In this document: one piece after another, positions 11,810-19,623 of the stretch
How the letters are laid out: the number at the start of each line of letters is the position of its first letter
How positions within the stretch are numbered: position 1 is the first letter of the stretch
Program-made: the position numbers and the translations under genes
IMG/VR virus record: IMGVR_UViG_3300049840_000035
Span: 1-25,794 of that record
DNA from: a virus
Strand: one strand, 5' to 3'
DNA: 25,794 bases
Notes under the pieces: generated by a model
Told to the model about the DNA's origin: nothing
Databases searched by the model: none
The model's input: the letters and a program-made list of their open reading frames with translations, nothing else

Positions 11810-13425
11810 TGATAAAGAATTTTTCACAATACCTCGTAGAAGAGGAACGTGAAGTATTTTTCACGTTTGGTCGCATGAACCCGCCCACCATTGGTCACGG
11901 CAAGGTCATGGACACACTATCAACCAAGTCGGGCAAGTCTGACTACAAAGTCTTCGTGTCGCAATCTCAAGACCCGAAAAAGAACCCGTTGTCGTATAGT
12001 GATAAGATCAAACACACACGTAAGATGTTTCCAAAACATGCACGAAACATCATCGCAGATAAGTCGGTAAAGACCGCAATCAATGCGATGGTCGCTCTGT
12101 ATGACCAAGGTTACAGGTCAGTAACAATGGTCGTTGGGGAAGACCGTATTACAGAATTCGATGTCCTGTTGAAAAAATACAACGGGACGAAGGGCCGTCA
12201 TGGTTTCTACAATTTTAAAAACATTAACATAGTATCTGCTGGTGAGAGAGATCCAGACGCTAGTGGTGTGGAAGGGATGTCAGCGTCTAAACAGCGAGAG
12301 AATGCAGCGAATAATGATTTCGTAACGTTCGCGCAAGGCGTTCCCAAGTCTATGTCCGATAAAGACACACGTAAGTTATTTAACGACGTGCGTAAGGGTA
12401 TGGGACTTAAAGAAGCCCTAGAATTCCGTAATCACCTAGAACTAAAAACAGTATCAGAAACTCGCGAACAATATGTTGCGGGTTCTCTGTTTGAAGTCGG
12501 CGATACAGTAGTCATCAAAGAAAGTGATGAGGTGGCTACTGTAGTCGTTTTAGGAGCAAATTACGTCATTGTAGAACACAATGGCAAGAAGTCCCGCAAG
12601 TGGTTAGACGCAGTCGAGAAACTTGAAGAGGACGTATCACAAAGACAGATAGACGACCTAGAGAAGTTCGGTGATCGTTTGTTGAAGAAGTTCGACATCG
12701 ACATCGAGTTCACCCGTCATTTCGCAGACCGTATGAACGACAAGCGCAATGACCCAGAGATTAAGGTCGCAGAGATTCAGCGTTTGTTCAAGAAGATTGC
12801 AAAGAACAAGGGCAAAGACATTAAGAAACACGGAGATGCAGAAGCGGTCCTCAAGGACATGCAGTCAGATCTGAATCTTCCGGTTGTTGTAAATTTCAAA
12901 GACGGTGAGTTCGAGGTGGTCAACAAGACCATCATGCGCAAGAAGGGATTCAAGACAACGAGTCCAGAGATCAAGTACGAGGCTCAGGATCCTGATATAA
13001 AGGATAAGGAAGGAACTCAACCAGCGCGATATCACGCTGGACTCAAGAAGTCCACCAAAGATAAACGTGATGCGCACTTTAAGAAACACGGTAAAAAAGC
13101 AGACAACGATTCATCTGCATACAAACCAGCGCCAGGCGATGCAACCGCAAAGACCAAACCATCGAAGTATACCAAGGCGTTCAAGGACATGTATGAAGAA
13201 CAGGATAAGATCCTAGAGAACTGGGTGACTGATCTCATGAATAAGTTGGACGCTAAGTCTATCCATAGGAATAAATATAAGAAAGTCGCACAGTACATCA
13301 AGAAAGAACTTGATAAATCTGGAGACGGACGTTCAATAGAATATCACGCCGCTAACACTATTCGTAAGTTCAATCTGGACATGGATACAAAGGCATTGGC
13401 GGGTATGATAAGGCAATTGGCATGA
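11809..13425 (+). CDS. NMNAT/cytidylyltransferase-like multidomain protein with capsid-targeting-like N-terminus
   Basis: 538 residues. The N-terminus MIKNFSQYLVEEE fits the shared tag. Residues 16-165 form a HIGH-superfamily nucleotidyltransferase: T27-I-G-H30 in FGRMNPPTIGH, VGEDR (109-113) and S158-A-S-K-Q-R163, as in nicotinamide-nucleotide adenylyltransferases. NAD synthesis or repair is therefore plausible; the substrate is not proven. Then a small beta-rich segment (VGDTVVIKESDEVATVVVLGANYVIVEH, KOW-like), an FTRHFADRMNDKRND...FKDGEFEVVN segment of unknown role, and a lysine-rich tail (YHAGLKKSTKDKRDAHFKKH, PAPGDATAKTKPSKYTKAFK) found in several marine phage proteins. The 4-nt overlap with the next gene is ATGA. 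Confidence 0.75.
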   Translation: MIKNFSQYLVEEEREVFFTFGRMNPPTIGHGKVMDTLSTKSGKSDYKVFVSQSQDPKKNPLSYSDKIKHTRKMFPKHARNIIADKSVKTAINAMVALYDQGYRSVTMVVGEDRITEFDVLLKKYNGTKGRHGFYNFKNINIVSAGERDPDASGVEGMSASKQRENAANNDFVTFAQGVPKSMSDKDTRKLFNDVRKGMGLKEALEFRNHLELKTVSETREQYVAGSLFEVGDTVVIKESDEVATVVVLGANYVIVEHNGKKSRKWLDAVEKLEEDVSQRQIDDLEKFGDRLLKKFDIDIEFTRHFADRMNDKRNDPEIKVAEIQRLFKKIAKNKGKDIKKHGDAEAVLKDMQSDLNLPVVVNFKDGEFEVVNKTIMRKKGFKTTSPEIKYEAQDPDIKDKEGTQPARYHAGLKKSTKDKRDAHFKKHGKKADNDSSAYKPAPGDATAKTKPSKYTKAFKDMYEEQDKILENWVTDLMNKLDAKSIHRNKYKKVAQYIKKELDKSGDGRSIEYHAANTIRKFNLDMDTKALAGMIRQLA

Positions 13426-13694
13426 TAAATTTCAAGAAGTACCTTGAAGAAAAACGATATGGTCTCTACTCTGATCTCGATTTGGGAGAAGGTCCAGACG
13501 GTATCGCAGCGAAGGCGAAGAAGTCGGGTATCTCACCAGACACACTTCGCAAAGTTTATAATAGAGGTGTTGCTGCATGGAAGACGGGTCACCGCCCAGG
13601 CACCACACCGCAACAATGGGGAATGGCAAGGGTTAACGCTTTCATCGTTAAGAAGAAGAAAGGTAACCTGAACCATGATAAAGACTTAGCATAA
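13422..13694 (+). CDS. DUF5824-like small protein with capsid-targeting-like N-terminus
   Basis: 90 residues. MINFKKYLEE matches the shared tag with a possible L-E-E processing site. The rest contains GIAAKAKKSGISPDTLRKVYNRGVAAW and then TGHRPGTTPQQWGMARVNAF, a highly conserved phage signature that I associate with DUF5824. It has a small helical fold rich in Lys, Arg and Trp, probably nucleic-acid binding; no reaction is known. It is coupled to the NMNAT-like gene by ATGA. Confidence 0.7.
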   Translation: MINFKKYLEEKRYGLYSDLDLGEGPDGIAAKAKKSGISPDTLRKVYNRGVAAWKTGHRPGTTPQQWGMARVNAFIVKKKKGNLNHDKDLA

Positions 13695-13720
13695 AACTCA
13701 AATAGAGGTTTTTAACAAAA

Positions 13721-15997
13721 ATGGCAAATCAAATTTTAGCGGGTGCTGTGTTTCAGGCGGGTCAAGTAATTGCCGGTGTTGACGCAAACAACCCTCCATA
13801 CGTAGGGCCACCAGTAGCAAAATGGATTACACGATCTGTTACTGGTATGCCTCGCACTCTTTATATAAGAAGTGTGATGGACATCGACTCAGATCCTACA
13901 ACTTTAGTTAACACTGCTTCAGGATTTGGAGTAGATGATAGCGCGGCTACAGATCCAAACGGTCGATATCTTGCAGTAGCAGACACTTACGAAGGTGGTG
14001 ACGGTGTAGTTTTTGTGTATGATACACAAGATCTAAGTGCTCCACTAGCAACATTGTCACCAGATTCCGGTGAAGCGACTTATAATCAAAACTATAAGTT
14101 TGGAAGATCTATGGCAATGTCAGAAGATAAACTGTTTGTGGGGAACAACGCACAGGGTGTTCCTGTGTATTGTTACGACCTATCAGATCTTTCTGCGGCA
14201 CCTACTAAGATACCAACACCGACAACATATCACAATGGTGACTTCAGATTCTCTTGGGATATGGCGGCCAACTCTTCGTATCTGTTCATTGGACATCCAT
14301 CATCCCGCGACCCTATAAACTCAAACGACAACCAGACTGAAGGTGGTGCGGTTCACGTTTATGATGTAGAAACTCTACAATATCAAACATCGTTGTTTGG
14401 AGAAGGCACAGAATATAACGATCATTTCGGTTACGTAGTTGATGCGACCGAAACACATCTTGCGGTAGGTGCATACGGCGATGATGAACATGGTGGAACT
14501 CAAGTACAAACGGGTGCGGCATATGTGTTCAATGTGTCCGATCTTACTGCATCACCAACAAAACTTGCACCATCGACGTATAACAAAGAATATGCTCGTT
14601 ACCTTTCTTTGAGTGATACTCACCTTGCCGTTGCTGAACCAAAGAATGATGAAAATATTGGTAGCAACGCTTCACACGGTGCGGTTTATGTATATTCTCT
14701 GGGAGATTTATCTGCGGCACCTATCGTCCAATACGGCCAGTATTACGGTGAAGAACTTGGATATCAAGTTCACTTATTCAATGATGGATCTAACAGAATT
14801 TCTTACTACAGAAACTTTGGTAATTCTGGTACTGGACAAGGTCAAAAGTGGTTGGTTTACAATATCAGCGATATGTCGACTCCTCTTTGGGAATCGACAA
14901 CAGAATCGGCATATCTCGAACTACCAGCATACGTAGCTCCACCACCACCACCAACTCCATCTTTCGCGTGGCAGTTCGGTGATGATGGATCTTCATACGC
15001 AACTTATGAAGGCGATTCTCTATCTAACAGCAACGGTGATGCTGGATGGACGGTTGAATTCTGGATGAACACCGATGGTGTTAACCCAGGCGACGATAAT
15101 CTGATAGAATTCTCTAATGGACACACAATCACTCTAGGTGGTTGGGGTGGAGGAACTGAGATAATGTTCCGTAATGGCGGTAGTGGAAACTATAACATGA
15201 CGTGGAACCCAAAAATATGGGATTACGCAGGATGGAACCACTGGGCTATCGTTAAGACTCCAGCGACTACGATCAATGGAAACCCATCATCTTCTGTAGA
15301 CTTATACCTGAACGGTGTTAAGCAAGGCGGATACGGTGGAAGTCTACACGGAGCCGACAAGAACTACGGTACTACCGGAACTCACAAGATTGGTGCACAC
15401 TTCGGTGGAATGTTGTTTGACTTCCGTATAAGTTCTGCTGCGCGTTATAGTGCAGACTTTACTCCTCCGGCTGCAGCTTTCATATCAGACGCTGACACTG
15501 AACTGTTAACTCTGAACAAAGAAACATTAACTACAGCAACACCAGTCAATATTACACCAGATAGTTATCACGCATTCGCTCCAGCACCTGCAAACGTTGC
15601 TGGTATGACTGCTGCTGATTGGACTACAGTTGGTGGTAGTTCGTTAAACTTTAACCCAGGCGGCAATTCTAACGCAGAAATTCACTGGACGCCAGGCGGT
15701 TCACGTCCTAGCACTTCAGTTGCGTACTATGAAATCGCAAATATGTTGCCAGGCGAAAGTTATGAACTAACCTTCGAAGTGAAACTTGCTGCATATAATG
15801 CGCCTGTTGGTGTTGAAGTTCATCGAAACTCTGATCAATCATTCTTGATGGCAAATGTCATGGTTAATGGTGGATATCAGTCTCAAACATTATCGTGGAC
15901 TCAACCAGAAGGATTGACTGAAGCATACATCCACCTAGTCTCTCAGACCAATGGTATGGGTGAAATGAGAGATGCGGTTCTAACTAAGGTATCGTAA
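13721..15997 (+). CDS. Large virion adhesin: beta-propeller plus LamG-like domain (tail fibre-type)
   Basis: 758 residues, the longest product here. Residues about 60-395 contain six or more copies of a blade-like unit (x-L-A-V-A/G..., GA-V-Y-V-Y/F-x-x-x-D-L-S-A-P), an FG-GAP/beta-propeller pattern. A PPPPPTP linker follows at about 408-414. Residues about 415-600 (WTVEFWMN, GWNHWAIVKT, VDLYLNGVKQGGYGG, GAHFGGMLFDFRIS) form a LamG/concanavalin-like sugar-binding domain. The C-terminal 150 residues (YYEIANMLPGESYELTFEV) look like a carbohydrate-binding jelly roll. It has no signal peptide and no capsid-targeting tag. The likely role is a tail fibre or decoration adhesin binding host surface sugars. 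A 26-nt gap precedes it and TAATG couples it to the next gene. Confidence 0.75.
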   Translation: MANQILAGAVFQAGQVIAGVDANNPPYVGPPVAKWITRSVTGMPRTLYIRSVMDIDSDPTTLVNTASGFGVDDSAATDPNGRYLAVADTYEGGDGVVFVYDTQDLSAPLATLSPDSGEATYNQNYKFGRSMAMSEDKLFVGNNAQGVPVYCYDLSDLSAAPTKIPTPTTYHNGDFRFSWDMAANSSYLFIGHPSSRDPINSNDNQTEGGAVHVYDVETLQYQTSLFGEGTEYNDHFGYVVDATETHLAVGAYGDDEHGGTQVQTGAAYVFNVSDLTASPTKLAPSTYNKEYARYLSLSDTHLAVAEPKNDENIGSNASHGAVYVYSLGDLSAAPIVQYGQYYGEELGYQVHLFNDGSNRISYYRNFGNSGTGQGQKWLVYNISDMSTPLWESTTESAYLELPAYVAPPPPPTPSFAWQFGDDGSSYATYEGDSLSNSNGDAGWTVEFWMNTDGVNPGDDNLIEFSNGHTITLGGWGGGTEIMFRNGGSGNYNMTWNPKIWDYAGWNHWAIVKTPATTINGNPSSSVDLYLNGVKQGGYGGSLHGADKNYGTTGTHKIGAHFGGMLFDFRISSAARYSADFTPPAAAFISDADTELLTLNKETLTTATPVNITPDSYHAFAPAPANVAGMTAADWTTVGGSSLNFNPGGNSNAEIHWTPGGSRPSTSVAYYEIANMLPGESYELTFEVKLAAYNAPVGVEVHRNSDQSFLMANVMVNGGYQSQTLSWTQPEGLTEAYIHLVSQTNGMGEMRDAVLTKVS

Positions 15998-16683
15998 TGA
16001 AAAAGTTTACTGAAATAAGAGAAGCAAGGCGGTCTGCACAAGACCGTCTTTCCGCTCGTGCGTCGAAACATGGTCTTGGTTCGCAGAAGCGACTAGACAA
16101 GATTAAGAAGTCGGCTGACTTTTTCAGTAAACCACCACCATCCTTCTCCAAGGCTGAACTGAAGAAGATGGGGTATGCGGTTGAGGGAAGATTCGATATT
16201 GAAATTCCAGCTCCAAAAGGTATGAAAGGTAGAAAAAACCCAACTAGAACTGCTCTCAATAAAAAACTGAGCGCTAAACACGCAGATAAGATCGCAAAGA
16301 ATGCTAAAAGAGATCAAGCAAGATCTGCTCGGGCTGGTGGTGCATTGACAAGAAAGGGTCACAATGACAATAGTTATAAGAAGGGAGTCACTGGTAAATT
16401 TTTCTCTACTCAGCCTGCCTTTGAATCTGCCGATCCCAAGTTTGATGCTTGGTTCAAGAAGTCCCAAGAGTTGGACAAAATGTCTAAAGACGCAAGCAAA
16501 AAACTAAAGAAATTCCCTAGAGGATCCACGGGGTTGACTCCAGACGCAGTCAAGAAAGATCCAAAGTTTAAAAAGGCGAAGGCGGATGCAGATAACATTC
16601 ATCGCGCCATCCAAAAACACAACACGGGCGTATCTAAAGATTGGTTCCGAATGGCCAGAGATCGCAGACGACAAATGAAATAA
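15997..16683 (+). CDS. Basic putative internal head protein
   Basis: 228 residues, very Lys/Arg rich. MKKFTEIREA resembles the shared capsid-targeting-like peptide (I-R-E processing site possible). The body has repeated KxxKK-rich helices, a PPPSFSKAELKKMGYAVEG segment, LTPDAVKKDPKFKKAKADADNIHRAIQKH, and a basic end (MARDRRRQMK). No catalytic motif. Packaging with DNA is inferred from tag, charge and neighbours. It begins at the stop of the adhesin (TAATG). Confidence 0.6.
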   Translation: MKKFTEIREARRSAQDRLSARASKHGLGSQKRLDKIKKSADFFSKPPPSFSKAELKKMGYAVEGRFDIEIPAPKGMKGRKNPTRTALNKKLSAKHADKIAKNAKRDQARSARAGGALTRKGHNDNSYKKGVTGKFFSTQPAFESADPKFDAWFKKSQELDKMSKDASKKLKKFPRGSTGLTPDAVKKDPKFKKAKADADNIHRAIQKHNTGVSKDWFRMARDRRRQMK

Positions 16684-16692
16684 GGACATTGT

Positions 16693-16881
16693 ATGAGCAA
16701 ATCGAAGAAACCACGTAACAAGAAAATGTCTGTTGCAAAAAAAGAAAGACTGCAACAGGCAACCGACAACAACTATGGCGGACTGAATTTCAACCCACTA
16801 AATAACAAGGGTAGTAACACCAAATCAGTCAATCCAGTTGCGGGAACGAAGGTATTTCGAGGCGCATCAAGAGGAAGTTAA
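16693..16881 (+). CDS. Small basic protein
   Basis: 62 residues from ATG 16693 with AAGGA upstream. It begins MSKSKKPRNKKMSVAKKERLQQAT, strongly basic and helical. The second half is Asn/Gly/Ser rich (NNYGGLNFNPLNNKGS) and probably disordered. No family recognised. It lies between two genes with the capsid-targeting-like tag but lacks that tag itself. The following gene begins after a single base. Confidence 0.55.
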   Translation: MSKSKKPRNKKMSVAKKERLQQATDNNYGGLNFNPLNNKGSNTKSVNPVAGTKVFRGASRGS

Positions 16882-16882
16882 A

Positions 16883-17935
16883 GTGAAAGATTTTTTTGAA
16901 TTAAGAGAGACTAAGGTCACTGCAAAACTTGGTCTAACAGAGGCAACGGTACCTCGTAAAGAATTTGACAAACTAAAGAAAGGTGATGAAGTTACAATAA
17001 CTTATGATTCATCTATTCGAAAAGGAACAACCAGCACCTTCGTCGTGAAGGGCAAGTCTCGTAGTGCTAAACATGACGTTGATAAGGTTCAAATGCAGTT
17101 GAAGGGAAAGCCGGGCGGCATGAAGTTCTGGTTATATAGTCGAAGTGGTAAGGACGCAACACTTGCACTGGGTGACATGGCTGCAACGATGACTAAGTTC
17201 GTCAAGGAGTCAGTCGAAGAAGCAGTGAAGACCGAAGACAAGGGTCAGTTCATCTACGCCGCAAAACAGGCGAAGGCAAAGGGTGACTCTACTTTCGTAT
17301 TCGCGGGCAAGACCTACAACTGCGAAGAGGTACTTGAAGATAAACAAGAATGTCCCAAGTGTAAAGGCGAAGGGTGTGATCACTGCGACGATAAAGGTGT
17401 GCACGAAAATTCTAATTTAGATGAAGACTACCGAAAACTTGCAGTCAAGGGCATGGGTACAGAAACAAAGACCTCAACAAAGGTTGGTAGGGGAATTGAT
17501 TACTACGATGGTTCTGGCACCAAGAGGTCCGGTAAAGTCACTAAGATGGGTCCAAAAACCTATATGGTCAAGGATGATGATGACGGCAAGATAAGACAAT
17601 TCCTTTATCATGATCGTGCCAAAGCGAAAGAATTACTCGCAAAACTAGGTAAGAGTAGAGTTAAAGAATCTGTTGAACTTGACGAATCAGTAGACTTCAT
17701 GAAGATGTCTAAAGAACTCTTGAAACATAAGAGTAAAGGTATTGAATACGAGAAGGCTGCGGCATATATTCGTGTGATCCACAATAACTCTAACGTCAAT
17801 GTTCAAGACAAAGCATTCATGAGTTTGACCAAAATGTTGAAAGACATGGACGACTTGGTAAAGAAGACTACCATCACTAAGATCCTAAAAGATAACGGAT
17901 TCAAAGTGAAGGGTGGTCAACTTATGCGACAGTAA
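16883..17935 (+). CDS. DnaJ-like zinc-knuckle protein with capsid-targeting-like N-terminus (GTG start)
   Basis: 350 residues. GTG 16883 is chosen because AAGAGGAAG lies ahead of it, the previous gene ends at 16881, and the product then starts MKDFFELRE, matching the shared tag; a longer upstream frame would overlap the preceding gene. C157-P-K-C160-K-G-E-G-C165-D-H-C168 with DKG following is half of a DnaJ-type CxxCxGxG zinc finger. GRGIDYYDGSGTKRSGKVTKMGPKTYMVKDD is a second, beta-rich segment followed by FLYHDRAKAKELLAKLGK. The C-terminal 80 residues are helical and basic. A structural or chaperone-like packaged protein is inferred; no enzyme motif is seen. Confidence 0.65.
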   Translation: MKDFFELRETKVTAKLGLTEATVPRKEFDKLKKGDEVTITYDSSIRKGTTSTFVVKGKSRSAKHDVDKVQMQLKGKPGGMKFWLYSRSGKDATLALGDMAATMTKFVKESVEEAVKTEDKGQFIYAAKQAKAKGDSTFVFAGKTYNCEEVLEDKQECPKCKGEGCDHCDDKGVHENSNLDEDYRKLAVKGMGTETKTSTKVGRGIDYYDGSGTKRSGKVTKMGPKTYMVKDDDDGKIRQFLYHDRAKAKELLAKLGKSRVKESVELDESVDFMKMSKELLKHKSKGIEYEKAAAYIRVIHNNSNVNVQDKAFMSLTKMLKDMDDLVKKTTITKILKDNGFKVKGGQLMRQ

Positions 17936-17947
17936 GTTGGGTAATAA

Positions 17948-18298
17948 ATGAAAAATTTTAACACATTCCTTGAAGACACTATCGACACCTGCTGCGAGTC
18001 ATGCGCGGGCGAGGTTCTTGTCATCGAGGAATCGGAGTATCAGGGTAAGAAGGTGAAACTGAACAATCCGTTCCGTACACCCGATGGTCCAAAGAAGTTT
18101 TCTGTGTATGTCAAGAATGACAAAGGTAATGTAGTCAAGGTGAACTTTGGTGACCCTAACATGGAAATCAAGAGAGACGATCCAAATCGTCGCAAAAGTT
18201 TCAGGGCAAGACACAACTGTGACGACCCTGGCCCGAAGTGGAAGGCACGTTACTGGTCATGTTACCAGTGGCGATCAGGTGCCAAGGTAGATAATTGA
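17948..18298 (+). CDS. Conserved phage protein with Cys pair and capsid-targeting-like N-terminus
   Basis: 116 residues. MKNFNTFLEDTID fits the shared tag, followed by T-C-C-E-S-C-A. The C-terminal 85 residues contain KVKLNNPFRTPDGPKKFSVY, VNFGDPNMEIKRDDPNRRKS, FRARHNCDDPGPKWKARYW and SCYQW. This domain feels strongly conserved among marine T4-like phages and often sits near capsid-assembly genes. Its role is not known to me. The Arg/Asp-rich core with paired cysteines suggests a compact fold, perhaps metal-bound. Confidence 0.65.
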   Translation: MKNFNTFLEDTIDTCCESCAGEVLVIEESEYQGKKVKLNNPFRTPDGPKKFSVYVKNDKGNVVKVNFGDPNMEIKRDDPNRRKSFRARHNCDDPGPKWKARYWSCYQWRSGAKVDN

Positions 18299-18303
18299 TT
18301 TCG

Positions 18304-18311
18304 TATAAATA
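18304..18311 (+). promoter_or_regulatory. T4-type late promoter box
   Basis: TATAAATA at 18304-18311, six nt after the previous stop and 88 nt upstream of the XhlA-like gene. It would give a leader of about 80 nt containing a hairpin and a five-codon upstream ORF. Confidence 0.7.
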
Positions 18312-18325
18312 AAGACATTAACTCG

Positions 18326-18403
18326 TAAGTCAGAACAAGGATCCACTAGATCATATAGATGACTTATATCATTTAACACATACTAATGGAACAATCGAAA
18401 TGA
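18326..18403 (+). promoter_or_regulatory. Structured leader with five-codon upstream ORF
   Basis: TAAGTCA 18326-18332 pairs with TGACTTA 18360-18366 around a 27-nt loop. ATG 18386 then opens a five-codon frame (M-E-Q-S-K) whose TGA at 18401-18403 overlaps the ATG of the main gene at 18400. No strong Shine-Dalgarno sequence precedes 18400, so translational coupling through this mini-ORF is plausible. Confidence 0.4.
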
Positions 18404-18711
18404 GCGATAACTCCAAAGACCTGTATGAGCATGTGCAACGTGAAGAACAACGCCTCGCTAGAATTGAGGACAAAATCGACAAACTTTCCGATGCAATGAT
18501 TAACTTAGCTCGTGCAGAGGAGAAGTTGATCAATATAGAGAAAGCCAACGCACAACACTTCGAACGTATGAACCGTTTCTCTCAGAGAATGGATGACATC
18601 GAAGATGGTGTAAACGAACAAGGAAAGACCGTTAAGGTAATGCAGTATATTATTACTCTAACCGCAACAGTCTTTGCCGGTGTGATTGTCAAAATATTTT
18701 TTGACGCTTAA
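18400..18711 (+). CDS. XhlA-like coiled-coil protein with C-terminal membrane anchor
   Basis: 103 residues. Residues about 8-70 are a continuous charged helix with heptad pattern (VQREEQRLARIEDKIDKLSDAM, LINIEKANAQHFERMNRF). Residues about 80-100 (VMQYIITLTATVFAGVIVKIFF) are one membrane span near the C-terminus. This order matches XhlA/holin-associated proteins that help lysis, but a virion or membrane scaffold role is also possible. It follows a late promoter and a leader with a mini-ORF. No endolysin is recognised nearby. Confidence 0.6.
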   Translation: MSDNSKDLYEHVQREEQRLARIEDKIDKLSDAMINLARAEEKLINIEKANAQHFERMNRFSQRMDDIEDGVNEQGKTVKVMQYIITLTATVFAGVIVKIFFDA

Positions 18712-18726
18712 TTAACGGAGACTATT

Positions 18727-19410
18727 ATGTCAGATATCACTAAAATTATGGAGGCGTATTTGGGAATGGTCTCCGATCGTAATGTAGAACTTGAAGAAAA
18801 GAAGAAACTTGATCCAGTAGACGATAAGGCAAATGATAAAAAGTTCGCTGATCGTAAGGACAAGGACATCGACAATGATGGCGATGTAGATTCTTCTGAC
18901 GAATACCTACACAAGCGTCGTAAGGCAACTGACGATGCAATCGATGGTGGTAAGAAACCAGCGAAGGAAGAGGTTGAGAAGGACGAAGAAGAGTCTGAAG
19001 AAGAACCAAAGAAGAAGAAGTCCCCAGTTCCACCTAAGAAAGACGACGGCGAAGAAGAGTCCGAAGAACCAGCACCAGAGGGTGATGATGAAGAGGAAGA
19101 AGAAAAGCCAGAACCAGAAGGTGGTGATAGTAAGTTGAAACAGAACCCAAAGACCTCTGATAAGAAAGCAGAGATCTCTAAGATCGAGACCAAGGAAGCG
19201 TTTGAAGAGTTCTGGTCTGCATTGATCGAAGCTACTCAAAAGGCTGCGAAGGGAGAGACCCCAGAAGATTCTACTACTCCAGACACCAAACGTGCTCAAG
19301 AAATACACAAAGGTAAGTCTGATAAGAAGATCGAAGACATGGAAGATGACGCACAAGAAACTACTCCTAAAGCAGGTAAATCTACCAAGAAGGCTTCAGA
19401 GCCTAAGTAG
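18727..19410 (+). CDS. Acidic low-complexity protein with EF-hand-like loop
   Basis: 227 residues. ATG 18727 has a GGAG site. D47-x-D49-x-D51-G52-x-V54-x3-D58 is a dockerin/EF-hand type calcium loop, followed by EYLHKRRKATDDAI. Residues about 75-135 are nearly all Glu, Asp, Lys and Pro (EEESEEEPKKKKSPVPPKKDDGEEES) and disordered. TKEAFEEFWSALIEATQKAAK is a helix. Such acidic, calcium-loop proteins recur in marine T4-like phages, possibly as head-core or tail-associated components; the function is unproven. Confidence 0.6.
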   Translation: MSDITKIMEAYLGMVSDRNVELEEKKKLDPVDDKANDKKFADRKDKDIDNDGDVDSSDEYLHKRRKATDDAIDGGKKPAKEEVEKDEEESEEEPKKKKSPVPPKKDDGEEESEEPAPEGDDEEEEEKPEPEGGDSKLKQNPKTSDKKAEISKIETKEAFEEFWSALIEATQKAAKGETPEDSTTPDTKRAQEIHKGKSDKKIEDMEDDAQETTPKAGKSTKKASEPK

Positions 19411-19416
19411 TGCATT

Positions 19417-19623
19417 ATGAACTCGCTATGGGAGTTACTCATTAAGTTAGTGGGTCTGAGAAAGACCCACGAAACCTGTGCTGAAAAACTTCCCATACAC
19501 AAAATGAGGAAAGATCGACTCATTGAGATAGCAATTAAGGAAGGCGTTGACAGGGAGTGTTCCCTTAAACGCCTAACAAAAGACGAACTCGCTGAGAAGA
19601 TTTACCAGAAACGAAACGCTTAA
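19417..19623 (+). CDS. Small helical protein, SAP-like C-terminus
   Basis: 68 residues from ATG 19417 to TAA, sharing its last A with the next ATG (TAATG). The first helix is hydrophobic (LWELLIKLVGL). Residues about 28-65 (KMRKDRLIEIAIKEG, then LTKDELAEKIYQKR) are two helices joined by a loop, like SAP/HeH or Rho-N nucleic-acid-binding motifs. The fold call is tentative; no function assigned. Confidence 0.5.
   Translation: MNSLWELLIKLVGLRKTHETCAEKLPIHKMRKDRLIEIAIKEGVDRECSLKRLTKDELAEKIYQKRNA

Noticed and set aside
18708-19193. 161-codon reverse frame rich in Ser
   Set aside because: It is the mirror of the Glu/Asp/Lys low-complexity run of the acidic EF-hand gene; the composition is an artefact.
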